Notes: a model not told the origin generated them from the letters alone. A stretch of DNA of 64,000 nt from Luteibaculum oceani (GCF_007995015.1 NZ_VORB01000002.1:62001-126000); one strand, 5' to 3'; positions 36,023 to 45,858 are shown, counted from the first letter of the stretch. Made by a program: numbers and translations.

Positions 36023-37634
36023 AGAAGAAGTGAAAGCAAATTATACGGTTTTTGGACTACCATTTCAGCAAACAGGGATGTTTGGTAACATGGTGCGCCT
36101 TTACCAGGAGCAAAGCGATGTCCTTAAACCTTTTATAAAGCATTTTCCATCTGTCCAGAATTTTAAGGCACTCGCTGAAAATAGACAGGAACAATTTAAA
36201 CATAGAAAAGAACTCGTTTCTGTATTGGAAGCGAGTTATAAGGGAATTGAAACTACCGCTCAAAAGGTAAATATTGAGGCGCTCAGTAACGATAGAACCG
36301 TTACGGTAACTACTGGGCATCAATTGTGCTTTTTGGGAGGTCCCATGTATTTTGTGTACAAAGCTATTCACACCATTAAATTGGCCGAGAAGCTAAGTGC
36401 GGATTTAGCCAGAAAAGTGGTACCCGTGTTTTGGTTAGCCTCAGAGGATCACGATTTCGATGAGGTAGCTCAAATTACACTGTTTGGAAAGAAAAAAGCA
36501 TTAAAAAAGGAAGATAATCTAGTTCCAGTAGGTAGGTTTAATCTTCAGGAATTCAAGCAATTAAAAGATTTTGCTTTAAGCTTTTTTCAGGGTTTTGATA
36601 GTGAGAAGGAGATAAATGAAATGATTACCTCTTGTTGGGAGGGATCCGAAAATCTCAGTCAGTTTACTTTCAAGTTACTCAATCGCTGGTTTGGAGACCA
36701 AGGCTTATTGGTTTTGGAACCCGATAATAAAGTGCTTAAAAAGTTATTCCGAGATACTCTTAGAAAGGAAGTTAAGCATAGCTTTTCTCAGGATGCAGTG
36801 GAACATACTTTGAAGCGTTTTCCAGAACATTTTAAAATCCAGGCTCCCCCAAAGTCTTGTAATTTATTTTACATCAAAGACGGTAAGCGATATCGTTTGG
36901 ATAAGATTACGGACGATAGCTTTAATCTGTATAAAACGGATTACAGTTATAGTCTTCGCGAAATGGAAGACGAAATTGAGGATCATCCCGAACGATTTAG
37001 TCCCAATGTTATTTTGCGACCGCTGTATCAAGAAACCATACTACCCAATATCGCCTATATTGGAGGGGGAGGAGAGTTGGCCTATTGGGTGCAGTTGGCC
37101 GATTTATTCGAAATGGCGAACATTCCCTTTCCACAGGTAATGTTGCGTAATTCCTTTCAGCTAGTCGATTCTGGCGTTGCGAAAAAAATCGAAAAACTAG
37201 GATTAAGCCCCAAGGATTTATTTTTGGAGGAAAATTTGCTCATCGATCAATTACTGGCTGAAGGAGAAAATACTGATGTTCTTGATTTTCGGGAGTTGAC
37301 CGAAGTGAAATCCAGTTTATTTCAATTACTAAAAGCTAAGGTAGAACAGGTTGATCCAACCCTTGGGAATTCGGTAGAAGCCCAAGAAAAAGGCTTCGAA
37401 AAAGCTCTGGATTCCATACAGAAGAAGCTGAAGAAAAGATTGAAGGAAAGACAGGAAACCGAAATCAACCAGGTTAAGAATATCAAATCGAGGCTATTTC
37501 CAGATGGCGGTTTGCAGGAAAGAAGCGAAAACGTATTGCATTACCTCGCTAAGCACGGCAATGAATTTTTTGACATAATTAAAGAAGAGTCGGGAGATAT
37601 TAAATCGGAGTTTAATTTGATTTATCTCCCCTAA
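36003..37634 (+). CDS. bshC: Bacillithiol biosynthesis cysteine-adding enzyme BshC
   Basis: BshC adds cysteine to glucosaminyl-malate, the last step of bacillithiol synthesis, a low-molecular-weight thiol used instead of glutathione. The 543-residue protein shows the family motifs VTVTTGHQLCFLGGPMYFVYKAIHTI and PVFWLASEDHDFDEVAQ (the latter with the HD pair). A C-terminal coiled coil is suggested by KALDSIQKKLKKRLKERQET. The start at 36003 (MPHPYPKEEV) overlaps the rimO end by 20 bases; an upstream in-frame ATG at 35970 would add 11 residues lacking family resemblance. BshA and BshB are not in this window. Confidence 0.95.
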   Translation: MPHPYPKEEVKANYTVFGLPFQQTGMFGNMVRLYQEQSDVLKPFIKHFPSVQNFKALAENRQEQFKHRKELVSVLEASYKGIETTAQKVNIEALSNDRTVTVTTGHQLCFLGGPMYFVYKAIHTIKLAEKLSADLARKVVPVFWLASEDHDFDEVAQITLFGKKKALKKEDNLVPVGRFNLQEFKQLKDFALSFFQGFDSEKEINEMITSCWEGSENLSQFTFKLLNRWFGDQGLLVLEPDNKVLKKLFRDTLRKEVKHSFSQDAVEHTLKRFPEHFKIQAPPKSCNLFYIKDGKRYRLDKITDDSFNLYKTDYSYSLREMEDEIEDHPERFSPNVILRPLYQETILPNIAYIGGGGELAYWVQLADLFEMANIPFPQVMLRNSFQLVDSGVAKKIEKLGLSPKDLFLEENLLIDQLLAEGENTDVLDFRELTEVKSSLFQLLKAKVEQVDPTLGNSVEAQEKGFEKALDSIQKKLKKRLKERQETEINQVKNIKSRLFPDGGLQERSENVLHYLAKHGNEFFDIIKEESGDIKSEFNLIYLP

Positions 37635-37689
37635 CCAAGCGTTGTTGAAAAATACGATGCATACTATACTATAGAAGAATTAAGCTAAA

Positions 37690-37697
37690 TATATTTG
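37690..37697 (+). promoter_or_regulatory. TAnnTTTG promoter box for guaA
   Basis: TATATTTG ends only four bases before the guaA ATG at 37702 (TATATTTGCGCCATG). If transcription starts a few bases after the box, as in other Bacteroidota promoters, the mRNA would be nearly leaderless. No canonical -33 TTG was found at normal spacing. Confidence 0.55.
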
Positions 37698-37701
37698 CGC
37701 C

Positions 37702-39222
37702 ATGCAAAGGTCCATTTTAATCCTAGATTTCGGTTCTCAGTACACCCAGCTAATTGCTCGCAGAGTAAGAGAACTGAATATCTATTGTGAAATTCATCCA
37801 TACAACAAGATTCCAGAATTAGACGAAAACCTCAAGGGGGTAATTTTATCTGGAAGTCCAAGCTCCGTGCACGAGCCAGAAGCTCCGATTCCAAACCTTG
37901 AAGGTATCCTTGGTAAATATCCTGTTTTAGGTATTTGTTTTGGTGCGCAGTTTTTGGCGCAACATCATGGTGGATCTGTAGTTCGCTCCGAAATTAGAGA
38001 GTACGGAAGAGCCAACCTTTCTTCGGTTACTCAAAACGAGTTGACGAAAGGGCTTGTTGACGGAGAGCAAGTATGGATGTCGCATGGAGACAGTATCAAA
38101 GAATTGCCAGATGGATTCTCTGTGATTGCAAAGACAAAGGATATTCCTGTTGCAGCTTACTGTAAAGGAAATATTTACGGTTTGCAATTTCATCCAGAGG
38201 TTTACCATACCACTAACGGAGCAACCATCCTCCGAAATTTCTGTGTGGATATTTGCGGCGCTCAACAAGATTATACCGCAGCTTCCTTTGCCGAGGAAAC
38301 AATAGATAAACTAAAAAAGGAAGTTGGGAATGAAAAAGTAATTCTTGGACTTTCTGGAGGGGTAGATTCCTCTGTTGCGGCTGTGCTTTTGCATAAAGCC
38401 ATTGGAGAAAACTTGCACTGCATCTTCGTAGATAATGGCCTCCTTCGTAAAAATGAATTCGAGGAAGTGCTTGAAGCATACAAAGGCATGGGCTTAAATG
38501 TAAGGGGAGTCAACGCTTCTCAACAATTCTACGATGCCCTAAAAGGAATTAAAGACCCAGAACAAAAGCGTAAGAATATTGGTAAAGTATTTATCGATGT
38601 TTTTGATGCAGAAGCTAAAAAGGTGGAAGGTGCTACATTCCTTGCTCAAGGAACCATATATCCTGACGTAATTGAGTCGGTATCTGTTAATGGACCATCA
38701 GCTACCATAAAATCTCACCACAATGTAGGTGGACTGCCAGACTTCATGAAATTGAAAATCGTAGAGCCACTTAGATTGCTTTTTAAAGATGAGGTAAGGC
38801 GAGTAGGAAAAACATTGGGGATTAGCGATAAAATTATCGGAAGACACCCATTCCCAGGACCTGGACTTGCCATTAGAATTCTAGGAGATATTACTCCAGA
38901 AAAGGTAGCCATGCTTCAAGAAGCAGATGCTATTTATATCAACGGACTTAAAGAGGCAGGTCTTTATGATCAGGTTTGGCAGGCCGGTGCTATTCTTCTT
39001 CCAGTTCAAAGTGTTGGAGTAATGGGAGATGAAAGAACTTACGAAAACTGCGTAGCTTTAAGAGCCGTTACCTCAACAGATGGAATGACCGCAGATTGGT
39101 GTCATTTACCTTACGAATTTTTAGGTGAGATATCCAATAAAATAATAAACCGCGTTAAAGGTATAAATAGAGTGGTGTATGACATTTCTTCTAAGCCACC
39201 TGCAACCATTGAGTGGGAATAA
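37702..39222 (+). CDS. guaA: GMP synthase (glutamine-hydrolysing)
   Basis: The 506-residue enzyme converts XMP to GMP. The class I amidotransferase domain has the nucleophile Cys79 in GICFGAQ and the His/Glu pair in LQFHPEV (163-166). The ATP pyrophosphatase domain has SGGVDS at 218-223, and the C-terminal dimerisation domain contains [17 protein letters not shown]. All catalytic motifs are present. A TATATTTG box sits just upstream. The following LysM gene begins 11 bases after its stop. Confidence 0.98.
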   Translation: MQRSILILDFGSQYTQLIARRVRELNIYCEIHPYNKIPELDENLKGVILSGSPSSVHEPEAPIPNLEGILGKYPVLGICFGAQFLAQHHGGSVVRSEIREYGRANLSSVTQNELTKGLVDGEQVWMSHGDSIKELPDGFSVIAKTKDIPVAAYCKGNIYGLQFHPEVYHTTNGATILRNFCVDICGAQQDYTAASFAEETIDKLKKEVGNEKVILGLSGGVDSSVAAVLLHKAIGENLHCIFVDNGLLRKNEFEEVLEAYKGMGLNVRGVNASQQFYDALKGIKDPEQKRKNIGKVFIDVFDAEAKKVEGATFLAQGTIYPDVIESVSVNGPSATIKSHHNVGGLPDFMKLKIVEPLRLLFKDEVRRVGKTLGISDKIIGRHPFPGPGLAIRILGDITPEKVAMLQEADAIYINGLKEAGLYDQVWQAGAILLPVQSVGVMGDERTYENCVALRAVTSTDGMTADWCHLPYEFLGEISNKIINRVKGINRVVYDISSKPPATIEWE

Positions 39223-39233
39223 AATTATTTTTC

Positions 39234-41120
39234 ATGAAAAACGTACTACTAACCCTCATTGCAGTTTTATGTTTGGCTATAAGCTCTTTTGGGCAGGCCG
39301 AGCGTATTACTACCATTAATGGTAAGAAATACATCATCCATACCGTAGAGCCAGGAAACACTTTGTATTCTATCTCTAAGACTTATGCGGTGGATACATA
39401 CTTTATCATCCAGGAAAACCAATTTCTTAAAGAAGGATTAAAGGTTGGCCAGGAGCTTAAAATCCCCCTTGCTCGTCAGTCAAAAAGTGAATCCAAATTT
39501 GCACCTGAATTACGTGGAGATTACCTAATCCATGAGGTGCAAAAGAAGGAAACACTTTATTCGCTTTCTAAGAAATACGGGATTGAGATTAAGGATGTAA
39601 TTGACAACAACCCTCAAGCTGCGCAAGGAATTAAAGTAGGGCAACAGTTGAAAATCCCTACGAACAAATCAACCGCGGCAGATAAAGATCATTTAAAGCC
39701 TGCAATTGATGCAATAAAAGCAGCTGCTAAACCTAGCAAGCCAACCAAAATTATCCACCAGGTGGAGCAAGGTGAAACACTTTATAGCCTTGCTAAGCGG
39801 TATGGTGTTACCATGCAGGCCATCATCGATGCAAATAGCGGATTAATTGATGGAATAAAGGCGGGAACCTCAATAATTATTCCCAATAAGGAAGCGGATG
39901 ATGACGATGAAAGTTCATTGCCTCAAAACGATCTAAATAATCAAAGGGAAGAGTATCCCAAATCAGATAAAAGCTCAAGTTATTACGAAAACCCGGTACA
40001 GCCGGGTTTTTCGGGCTATAAACCTGGCCTAAATAAGTCTACAGGTTCCTTTAAAGTGGCCATATTACTTCCTTTTCTGGCAAGCGAAGAGGGAGATCAA
40101 TCTGATTTTTCCAGAAACAAAATTGCGTTGGAGTTTTATCAAGGTGCGGTGTTAGCGCTAGATTCATTAGAAAGACTAGGGTTGAATACGCAGGTATTGG
40201 TATACGATACAAAAAAGGATGCCATGCATGTAAAGCGCTTATTGGAGAATCCAGCGCTGTCTGATGTAAATCTATTTATCGGACCTATGTTTCGTTCTCC
40301 TTTGGAGCAAGTTGTTGAACATGCTGAGCGAATAGGAGCTCACGTGGTTTGTCCTGTCCCTCAAAGTAATAAGGTCTTGTTCAATCACCCCAATGTGAGT
40401 AAAATCCATGTAAATGTATTTACACAAGCGAGTTTACTTGGAAAGTATACTGCAACCCAGCACTCCAATGCAAAGGTTATCGTGATTAATAAGGAAGGAC
40501 AGGATGCCAAAGCCAATCGCTTAGCTCAAAATTTTAAGAAAACGTATTTTAAGTTTCTACCGGGTGGAAATATTTTTGGAACTGACACCCTAGCTACACT
40601 CGTAACCAATGGTTATGAGTTTCCAGAGATGGAATCATTCCTGGATAATACCCGTCCAAATATCGTTTTTACACCCTCATCTGATCCAGTTTTAGCCTCG
40701 GGATTACTTACCCACCTTAAAGGTTATTCTAAGGAGTATAAAATTCAGGTAATGGGATTAGAACCATGGCTGGGAATGGATGAAATAGACACGAGAAACA
40801 AAAATGATCTTTCGCTTACCGTAAGTTCTAGTCATTACATTAACTACGAGGATAGGTCTACATTACAATTTATTAAGGGGCATCGCAAAAAATTTAAATC
40901 CGACCCGGGAGAATTTACCCACTTGGGATTTGATGTTACTTTCTATTATCTAAAAGGGATGTTGCAAAATGGAACGCTTTTTTTAGAAGAACTTAATAGT
41001 GATACCAACACTACCTCTACCAAGTTTAGTATGCTTCGCATTTCTAATACTTCTGGGTTTGAAAACAAGGCAGCATACATTTTATCCTACGACAATTATA
41101 AAATTAAGGTCCTTAATTAA
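39234..41120 (+). CDS. LysM-domain protein with periplasmic-binding-protein-like domain
   Basis: From the ATG at 39234 the protein has 628 residues and a signal peptide (NVLLTLIAVLCLAISSFGQ). Three LysM peptidoglycan-binding repeats follow at about 33-79, 97-142 and 172-217 (for example HQVEQGETLYSLAKRYGV). A long domain at about 275-600 resembles type 1 periplasmic binding proteins (KVAILLPFLASEEGDQ, ALEFYQGAVLALDSLERLG, DVNLFIGPMFRSPL). A low-complexity acidic linker joins the halves. The fold combination recalls LpoA-like activators of cell-wall synthases; that role is inference. An in-frame ATG at 39213 lies inside guaA and is unlikely. The stop overlaps hemF (TAATG). Confidence 0.93.
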   Translation: MKNVLLTLIAVLCLAISSFGQAERITTINGKKYIIHTVEPGNTLYSISKTYAVDTYFIIQENQFLKEGLKVGQELKIPLARQSKSESKFAPELRGDYLIHEVQKKETLYSLSKKYGIEIKDVIDNNPQAAQGIKVGQQLKIPTNKSTAADKDHLKPAIDAIKAAAKPSKPTKIIHQVEQGETLYSLAKRYGVTMQAIIDANSGLIDGIKAGTSIIIPNKEADDDDESSLPQNDLNNQREEYPKSDKSSSYYENPVQPGFSGYKPGLNKSTGSFKVAILLPFLASEEGDQSDFSRNKIALEFYQGAVLALDSLERLGLNTQVLVYDTKKDAMHVKRLLENPALSDVNLFIGPMFRSPLEQVVEHAERIGAHVVCPVPQSNKVLFNHPNVSKIHVNVFTQASLLGKYTATQHSNAKVIVINKEGQDAKANRLAQNFKKTYFKFLPGGNIFGTDTLATLVTNGYEFPEMESFLDNTRPNIVFTPSSDPVLASGLLTHLKGYSKEYKIQVMGLEPWLGMDEIDTRNKNDLSLTVSSSHYINYEDRSTLQFIKGHRKKFKSDPGEFTHLGFDVTFYYLKGMLQNGTLFLEELNSDTNTTSTKFSMLRISNTSGFENKAAYILSYDNYKIKVLN

Positions 41121-42019
41121 TGGAGTTTAGAGATTCGATTGCAGAGAAGTTTCAGCAAATACAAAATAACATCTGTAGGGGTCTAGAGGATCTAGATGGA
41201 AAATCTAAATTTCAGGAGGATCTTTGGCAGCGTCCAGGTGGTGGAGGTGGAGCTACCCGAATAATTCAGGGTGGTAAGGTTTTAGAAAAGGGTGGAGTAA
41301 ACTTCTCTAAAGTTTTTGGTCCTATCCCCGATCTGATTAAAAAGGAATTTAAGACAGATGCTGAAGAGTTTTTCGCTACTGGGGTAAGTATTGTTCTTCA
41401 CCCGAATAATCCGCACGTTCCTATCATTCACATGAATATTCGGTATTTCGAGTTACCGGGAACGGAGACCTATTGGTTTGGTGGAGGAATAGATCTAACT
41501 CCACATTATATAGTAAAAGACCAGGCCAAGCAGTTTCATCAAACCCTTAAATCGGTTTGCGATAAGTTTAAACCAGAAGCATATCAAGAATATAAAACCT
41601 GGGCTGATAATTATTTCTTTAATCCACACCGGAATGAAACCAGAGGAGTTGGGGGGATATTTTTTGACCAGCTAAAGCATACTGAGCAAATTTCTAAGCA
41701 AGATATAGAGCAATTTGTGTTAGGTGTTGGAAACAGCTTTTTAAACTGTTATTTACCGATTGCAAATGCCAATAAAGATTTGCCTTTTAACGAGGAAGAA
41801 AAACAATGGCAATTATTGCGAAGAGGTAGGTATGTGGAGTTTAATTTGGTTTACGATAGAGGAACTCAATTCGGTTTAAAAACAGGGGGGAGGATAGAAT
41901 CTATATTGATGAGCTTGCCCAAACTTGCTTCGTGGGAGTACGACTTTAAACCCCAAAAAAATAGCCCCGAGGCACAAACCTTGGAGCTACTTAAAAAGGA
42001 TATCGATTGGGTCGCTTAA
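41120..42019 (+). CDS. hemF: Oxygen-dependent coproporphyrinogen III oxidase
   Basis: HemF converts coproporphyrinogen III to protoporphyrinogen IX using oxygen, a late haem step. The 299-residue protein has the family motifs RPGGGGGATRIIQGGKVLEKGG, HMNIRYFE, WFGGGIDLTPHY and RGVGGIFFD, which line the active site. The C-terminal region has VEFNLVYDRGTQFGLKTGGR. Its start overlaps the LysM gene stop by one base (TAATG), implying coupling. The stop is two bases from that of the convergent lolA-like gene. The gene implies aerobic growth. Confidence 0.98.
   Translation: MEFRDSIAEKFQQIQNNICRGLEDLDGKSKFQEDLWQRPGGGGGATRIIQGGKVLEKGGVNFSKVFGPIPDLIKKEFKTDAEEFFATGVSIVLHPNNPHVPIIHMNIRYFELPGTETYWFGGGIDLTPHYIVKDQAKQFHQTLKSVCDKFKPEAYQEYKTWADNYFFNPHRNETRGVGGIFFDQLKHTEQISKQDIEQFVLGVGNSFLNCYLPIANANKDLPFNEEEKQWQLLRRGRYVEFNLVYDRGTQFGLKTGGRIESILMSLPKLASWEYDFKPQKNSPEAQTLELLKKDIDWVA
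41955..41989 (-). terminator. Terminator of the lolA-like operon embedded in hemF
   Basis: On the minus strand, stem TAGCTCC/GGGGCTA (one G-U) extends inward through a single mismatch to AGG/CCT. It is followed by seven T residues (A run 41955-41961 on the plus strand). It lies 33-67 bases beyond the lolA-like stop, inside hemF codons. Confidence 0.83.
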
Positions 42020-42021
42020 AA

Positions 42022-42690
42022 CTAAAAGCGATTATCTACTACCGAAATTCCAGGATATTTTTTCTTGTCAAATACAAAAAGCGCATCACTTAATCCCTCG
42101 TTGGGCTTAAAGGATTTAATTTGATAGGTGTAAATATCTCCACCCTTACCCATTACAACAACCTTTGAAATCTCCATTGCAGCCTTATCCACATATAATT
42201 TGATGGTGTGATAATTCTTCTCAGATGGGTTTTTGGGATATAAGTTTATGTGATGACAAGCTTTTCCATTCACGGTCTCTTCTCCCTTGTAGTTGTATTT
42301 AAACCCTTTTTCCCACAAGGTGAAAATCTCACTCGGGTTAATGTCACCACCTGTTAGTGCAGATAAATCGTCGATATAAACCTCGTTATCCGACTCTACA
42401 ACTGTCCAAGTACTTTCACCATCGGAAAGGATGATGTAATCGTCTAAAACCAGATTAAACTTGGTGCCTTTTAATTTTATCACACCTTCTTGGTCCACTT
42501 TCATATTGGCCTGCTTATTCTCCAAAGTAGAATTAAAAGAGGCGGTAATGGTAGCGTAACCTTTGGTTTTCCCACTTAATTCATCTAGGATTTTTTTCGC
42601 CTTTGGGTCGCTAGACTCTTGGGCTAATGTGCTTGTAATAAAGCTTATACAGCTTACAAGGAGCAGCAATGTCTTAACTGCGTATTTCAT
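42022..42690 (-). CDS. LolA-like outer-membrane lipoprotein carrier family protein
   Basis: The 222-residue protein has a signal peptide (TLLLLVSCISFITSTLAQ) and a LolA/LolB-type half-barrel. Signature parts are KKILDELSGKTKGYATITASF, GVIKLKGTKFNLVLDDYIIL and DGESTWTVVESDNEVYID. LolA carries lipoproteins across the periplasm. Bacteroidota encode several LolA relatives, so I do not assign the true lolA symbol with certainty. It lies seven bases after ftsK, an adjacency also common in this phylum, and is the last gene of a four-gene minus-strand operon. Confidence 0.88.
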   Translation of the reverse strand: MKYAVKTLLLLVSCISFITSTLAQESSDPKAKKILDELSGKTKGYATITASFNSTLENKQANMKVDQEGVIKLKGTKFNLVLDDYIILSDGESTWTVVESDNEVYIDDLSALTGGDINPSEIFTLWEKGFKYNYKGEETVNGKACHHINLYPKNPSEKNYHTIKLYVDKAAMEISKVVVMGKGGDIYTYQIKSFKPNEGLSDALFVFDKKKYPGISVVDNRF

Positions 42691-42697
42691 GCTTAGG

Positions 42698-45226
42698 TTA
42701 ATTTTGTTGTTGTTGATTACTCAAAAACTGTTCCAAAGATAGTTCATCAGGAATTAAAACCTTCCTGGCTTTCGATCCTTCAAATGGCCCAACTATTCCC
42801 GCAGCCTCCAATTGATCTACGATTCTCCCAGCTCGGTTGTATCCCAATTTTAATTTTCGTTGCAGCAGGGAGGTAGACCCTTGTTGATGCGCCACTATAA
42901 CTCTTGCAGCTTCTTCGAACAATTCGTCTTGCTCTCCGTCTAAAATTTCAGAAGGCCCATTGTCACTTTCGTCCGCTACCTCAGGTAAAAGGAAAGCGCT
43001 TGGATATCCCCTCTGTTCTCCAACATATTCACAAATTTCCTCTACCTCTGGGGTGTCTACAAATCCACATTGTAGCCTTACTAGATCGTTTCCAGTGGAG
43101 AAAAGCATATCTCCCCGTCCTATTAATTGCTCAGCACCCCCTGAATCTAATATGGTTCTAGAATCTACTTTAGAGGTAACTCTAAACGCAATACGAGCCG
43201 GGAAATTCGCTTTAATAATACCCGTTATAATGTTTACCGATGGTCTTTGAGTCGCAATGATTAAGTGAATTCCAATTGCTCTAGCTAACTGTGCTAAACG
43301 AGCTATTGGCATTTCAACTTCCTTACCAGCAGTCATAATTAAATCTGCAAACTCATCTACTACTAAAACAATGTAAGGAAGGTATTTATGTCCTTTTTCT
43401 GGGTTGAGTTTTCTGTTTATAAACTTCTTGTTGTATTCTTTAATGTTCCTAACCTGAGCATCTTTTAATAGCTCATAACGGTGGTCCATCTCCACGCAAA
43501 GTGAATTAAGTGTCTTTACCACCTTAGAAGTGTCGGTGATAATCGCCTCTTCTTCATCGGGTAGCTTCGCTAGGTAATGGCGCTCTATCTTGTTAAATAG
43601 GTTAAGCTCTACCTTCTTAGGGTCAACAAGTACAAATTTAATCTGGGCTGGATGCTTTTTGTACATCAGCGATACCAGGATAGCATTTAATCCAACAGAT
43701 TTACCCTGACCCGTTGCACCAGCCATAAGAAGGTGAGGCATTTTTGCCAAATCTGCAATAAAGGTCTCGTTGCTAATGGTTTTACCTAGTGCTACCGGCA
43801 GATCGTATTTACTGTGTTGAAATTTCTCCCCTTTAATTAAGGTTTTCATGGCTACCATATCCGGGTGGGTATTGGGAACCTCAATACCAATGGTACCTTT
43901 TCCTGGAATAGGGGCAATAATTCTAATTCCCAGTGCTGCTAGGCTCAGGGCGATATCATCCTCTAGGTTTTTAATCTTGGAAATTCTCACTCCCGCTTCT
44001 GGTACTATTTCGTATAAAGTAACCGTAGGCCCAATGGTGGCTTTTATTTTAGAAATTCCAATCTTATAATTTTGAAGGGTGGTGATAATCTTTTGCTTAT
44101 TCTCTTCAAGAGTGGTTTTATCCATCCGCTCTTCCAGAGTTAGGTGTCCACTTCCATGGTCTTCGAGCAGGTCTATAGGTGGTAGTTTAAAACTAGATAA
44201 ATCTAATTTGGGGTCGTAAGGACCAAAATCTTTGAGGCGCTTATTTACCTCTCTGTTTGATAATTCTTCCTCAACATTGTTCGATTGCTCATCAATCTCT
44301 AGCTCGGTATCCTCACTTTCTTCCAAATTGGAATTTTCATCCTCGGGACTTTCTTCAGCATTGCTAGTATCTATAACCTCAAATTGTTCGTCGCTGTATT
44401 TAAGGTTTATTTCACTTTCAGCCTGGTCTACATCTTCATTTGAAGTACTTGCCGCAGGTTTGGAATCTTCTTCTTCGCCTTCGTCGGGTACCAATTCAGC
44501 TTTGGTAAGTTTGGTGTAGAAGTCTTCCTCATCCTGAGCTGAAGTAGTATTTGACTCGGATTGAAGGGTTTCATCCATTTTCGAGGCATTCCCAGTTGCC
44601 AATTTTGCTTTCTTTTCGAACAATACATCCAGATTGGGATTGAAGGTATATACCACATAGGCAAATGCCATCAATGTAAGTAGTAGGGCGGAGCCAACAC
44701 TACCAAGCAACCCAATAAAAAATTCACTTAGGAAATAACCAATTGATCCACCTAAAAAGGGAAGGTTGGCACTAAAGAAAAATCCAAGTAAAAAAGGAAG
44801 GAAAATAAGGTTGAAAATGAGGTTTTTAACCAGCTTTGGCAAGGGGGTAAGACTAAATCCAAGCCCGATTTTAACTCCCAGAACAAATAACAATAGGACA
44901 AAACCAAAGGATGCAATTCCAAATGATTGGTGGATAAAATGATGTGATAACCAAGCTCCAATTTTTCCTAGCCAATTGCTAACGGTAATTTCTGGGTTCA
45001 TCAATTCCCAGAACGATTTCGAGGCGACAACCGATTGATCATCCTGCCAAGAAAAAAGGTAGGAGGTGAAGGAAAGGAATAAAATTGCGCTTGCGATAAC
45101 AAAAAACGCTCCAACTACCTTTTTAAATTTGGGATCTTTAAAAAAGGTTAGGCTAAATTTTTTCTTATCCACCGGTTGTCTTCCTCCCCGGGTTCTCTTT
45201 TTAGGTGCTTGCTTTTTCCGTGCCAT
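42698..45226 (-). CDS. ftsK: DNA translocase FtsK
   Basis: The 842-residue protein couples chromosome segregation to division. An N-terminal basic segment (KKQAPKKRTRGGRQP) precedes about four membrane helices between residues 38 and 195. A strongly acidic, low-complexity linker covers about 215-325. The motor domain has Walker A GATGQGKS at 503-510 and the Walker B strand VVDEFADLI near 623-631. A C-terminal winged-helix gamma domain (LLQRKLKLGYNRAGRIVDQLE) recognises orienting DNA sequences. Its start overlaps the stop of the upstream secreted-protein gene as TAATG. Confidence 0.97.
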   Translation of the reverse strand: MARKKQAPKKRTRGGRQPVDKKKFSLTFFKDPKFKKVVGAFFVIASAILFLSFTSYLFSWQDDQSVVASKSFWELMNPEITVSNWLGKIGAWLSHHFIHQSFGIASFGFVLLLFVLGVKIGLGFSLTPLPKLVKNLIFNLIFLPFLLGFFFSANLPFLGGSIGYFLSEFFIGLLGSVGSALLLTLMAFAYVVYTFNPNLDVLFEKKAKLATGNASKMDETLQSESNTTSAQDEEDFYTKLTKAELVPDEGEEEDSKPAASTSNEDVDQAESEINLKYSDEQFEVIDTSNAEESPEDENSNLEESEDTELEIDEQSNNVEEELSNREVNKRLKDFGPYDPKLDLSSFKLPPIDLLEDHGSGHLTLEERMDKTTLEENKQKIITTLQNYKIGISKIKATIGPTVTLYEIVPEAGVRISKIKNLEDDIALSLAALGIRIIAPIPGKGTIGIEVPNTHPDMVAMKTLIKGEKFQHSKYDLPVALGKTISNETFIADLAKMPHLLMAGATGQGKSVGLNAILVSLMYKKHPAQIKFVLVDPKKVELNLFNKIERHYLAKLPDEEEAIITDTSKVVKTLNSLCVEMDHRYELLKDAQVRNIKEYNKKFINRKLNPEKGHKYLPYIVLVVDEFADLIMTAGKEVEMPIARLAQLARAIGIHLIIATQRPSVNIITGIIKANFPARIAFRVTSKVDSRTILDSGGAEQLIGRGDMLFSTGNDLVRLQCGFVDTPEVEEICEYVGEQRGYPSAFLLPEVADESDNGPSEILDGEQDELFEEAARVIVAHQQGSTSLLQRKLKLGYNRAGRIVDQLEAAGIVGPFEGSKARKVLIPDELSLEQFLSNQQQQN

Positions 45227-45858
45227 TAATTGAAAAATCCACTGAAATTCTCAAAATCTTCTTTAGTTGCCTTTCGGTAGCCCGAAGGTAACTCAGTATT
45301 TAAATCGTTTGGAATATTGTTCTTATACCAAAGAATGTGAACCAAAATATCCATACCCATTTCAATACCCTCCAATTTATATTGCAAAGGTACTCCTGCT
45401 AAGTGTTTAAACCTTGGGAAAAGGGGGGTGTTTATCCCTTTTAAATAGTAAATGGGGAACTTTTTCCCCTTGTTAACGCCAATTGCCAGGTCTAAAGTGT
45501 AAGCTTCTTTGGTTATTTTTTTGTCGGTTAGCTTTATTTCAAAGGGCTTTTCTTCAACTGGGGTAGGGCTTTTGTACCATACTTTATTTCCCATGGCGCT
45601 TACATAATTTAAGATGGAATCCGAACCAGCATCTGCGATTCTAATCATTGAAACCATACCGAAATTTATTTTTTGAACCACGCGTTTATCATTCCCGTAG
45701 AGAATGCACCCTTTAGGTAGGAATTGCTGCTGGATGAGGTTTAACGAGTCGGTTTTGGAGTAGCTGTATTGTAGCTCCACTGCAAAGGATTGATCCTGAG
45801 CGAAACTTAAAACCGTTAAAACGAGCAGATTAACAAAGAAAACTACAGTTTTTACCAC
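45226..45858 (-). CDS. Secreted protein of unknown function
   Basis: The 210-residue protein has a signal peptide (VKTVVFFVNLLVLTVLSFAQ). The mature part is beta-rich, with AVELQYSYSKTDSLN near the start and TYRKATKEDFENF-like charged residues (GYRKATKEDFENF) at the end. The repeated YxSxxGNKVWYKSP-type strands resemble DUF4412-like periplasmic proteins, but I cannot assign a family securely. Both ends overlap neighbours: seven bases with the enoyl-CoA hydratase gene and one base with ftsK, so it is an integral operon member. Confidence 0.75.
   Translation of the reverse strand: MVKTVVFFVNLLVLTVLSFAQDQSFAVELQYSYSKTDSLNLIQQQFLPKGCILYGNDKRVVQKINFGMVSMIRIADAGSDSILNYVSAMGNKVWYKSPTPVEEKPFEIKLTDKKITKEAYTLDLAIGVNKGKKFPIYYLKGINTPLFPRFKHLAGVPLQYKLEGIEMGMDILVHILWYKNNIPNDLNTELPSGYRKATKEDFENFSGFFN

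Noticed and set aside
42012-42036. Short palindrome TCGCTT...AAGCGA across the hemF and lolA-like stops, considered as a terminator.
   Set aside because: It lacks a T run; a better hairpin with seven T residues lies inside hemF at 41955-41989.
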